Assembly (NCBI GenBank): GCA_018644745.1
Contig: JABGPX010000965.1
Coordinates: 1 to 15,294, forward strand
Source of the DNA: Spirochaetales bacterium
GTDB lineage: Bacteria > Spirochaetota > Spirochaetia > ARS1246
Direction of reading: 5' to 3'
DNA length: 15,294 nucleotides
Shown here: positions 15,070-15,294 of the stretch, piece by piece
How positions within the stretch are numbered: the first letter of the stretch is position 1
Layout: every line of letters starts with the position of its first letter
Translations under genes and position numbers: made by a program
The notes under the pieces: generated by a model
Database searches by the model: none
The model's input: only the letters and a program-made list of their open reading frames with translations
Told to the model about the DNA's origin: nothing

Positions 15070-15075
15070 CATAAT
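15070..15075 (+). promoter_or_regulatory. -10 element of the exported-protein gene, separated from its -35 by the IS
   Basis: CATAAT matches 5 of 6 positions of the -10 consensus and lies 40 nt before the start codon. Removing the IS and one target copy puts TTGGGG (13550-13555) exactly 17 bp upstream, a plausible original -35 with an intact TTG. In the present arrangement the same position reads CTAGGG. Confidence 0.5.
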
Positions 15076-15115
15076 CTCCAAAATTCCCGCAGAATTACAT
15101 AATAAGGAAAGATCC

Positions 15116-15294
15116 ATGAAAAAAACCTCAGTGATTATCTTATTGTTGCTCTGCGCCGCATTCAGATCTGCAGCTGAAGAAAACAGGCCCAATTTCGCCC
15201 TTGAATTTAAGCCCACTTTCTCAGTACCGATTGGAGATACGACAGATGACTTCACCTTTGGATACGGCGGTGGTCTTTCTTTTGGATATCGGAT
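15116..15294 (+). CDS. N-terminus of an exported beta-barrel-like protein, cut by window edge
   Basis: The first 59 codons are present. MKKTSVIILLLLCAAFRSAA is a clear signal peptide, probably cleaved after SAA. There is a cysteine at 13, but no lipobox fit is evident, so a lipoprotein is unlikely. The mature start (FALEFKPTFSVPIGD, then FTFGYGGGLSFGYR) alternates aromatic/hydrophobic and small or polar residues, as in the first strands of outer-membrane barrels. That suggests a small porin-like or OmpA/OmpW-like protein, but no family can be named from this fragment. AAGGA at 15104-15108 supports the ATG. The IS lies 66 bp upstream and appears to split its promoter. Confidence 0.7.
   Translation, partial: MKKTSVIILLLLCAAFRSAAEENRPNFALEFKPTFSVPIGDTTDDFTFGYGGGLSFGYR

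Overview
The window comes from a diderm bacterium of middling GC content. It carries two lipoprotein-type signal peptides, a signal-peptide-bearing beta-barrel-like protein and a complete phosphate-starvation operon. A free-living spirochaete would fit the overall flavour, but this is a low-confidence guess because no rRNA or other taxonomic marker is present.

Layout. (1) At 1-1113 on the minus strand is an iron-sulfur aldo/keto reductase that runs off the left edge. (2) At 1296-2741 on the plus strand is a six-TM sensor histidine kinase with no response regulator beside it. (3) At 2809-4745 is an oxidative-stress operon. It has a promoter with a perfect -35, a Fur/PerR-type box directly after the -10, a PerR-like regulator and a clade-3-type monofunctional catalase. 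The regulator's reading frame has no ATG, GTG or TTG in a sensible place. It appears to start at ATC behind a strong ribosome binding site. (4) At 4746-5279 is a 534-bp gap without a convincing gene. It holds three hairpins (two terminator-like), a four-unit tandem Pho-box array with 11-bp period and a leader hairpin. (5) At 5280-12371 is the compact operon pstS-pstC-pstA-pstB-phoU-phoB-phoR, with 4-bp start/stop overlaps at three junctions. (6) At 12416-13444 on the minus strand is an unrecognised lipoprotein with an HExxH...E zinc-peptidase signature. (7) At 13562-15049 is an IS4-like insertion sequence with imperfect terminal repeats and a 9-bp target duplication. (8) From 15116 to the right edge is the start of an exported beta-barrel-like protein.

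How the genes work together. PstSCAB imports phosphate, and PhoU is expected to link transporter state to the PhoR kinase. PhoR phosphorylates PhoB, and PhoB should bind the tandem repeats upstream of pstS, closing the loop. The PerR-catalase pair should form a second self-contained loop: peroxide inactivates the repressor, and both genes are induced from the shared promoter. The IS appears to have landed inside the -35 element of the rightmost gene, so that gene is probably silenced or re-wired in this strain.

No wholly new multi-gene system is evident. The most unusual signals are the apparent ATC start of the PerR-like gene, the promoter-splitting IS insertion, the structured katA-pstS gap and the HExxH lipoprotein.
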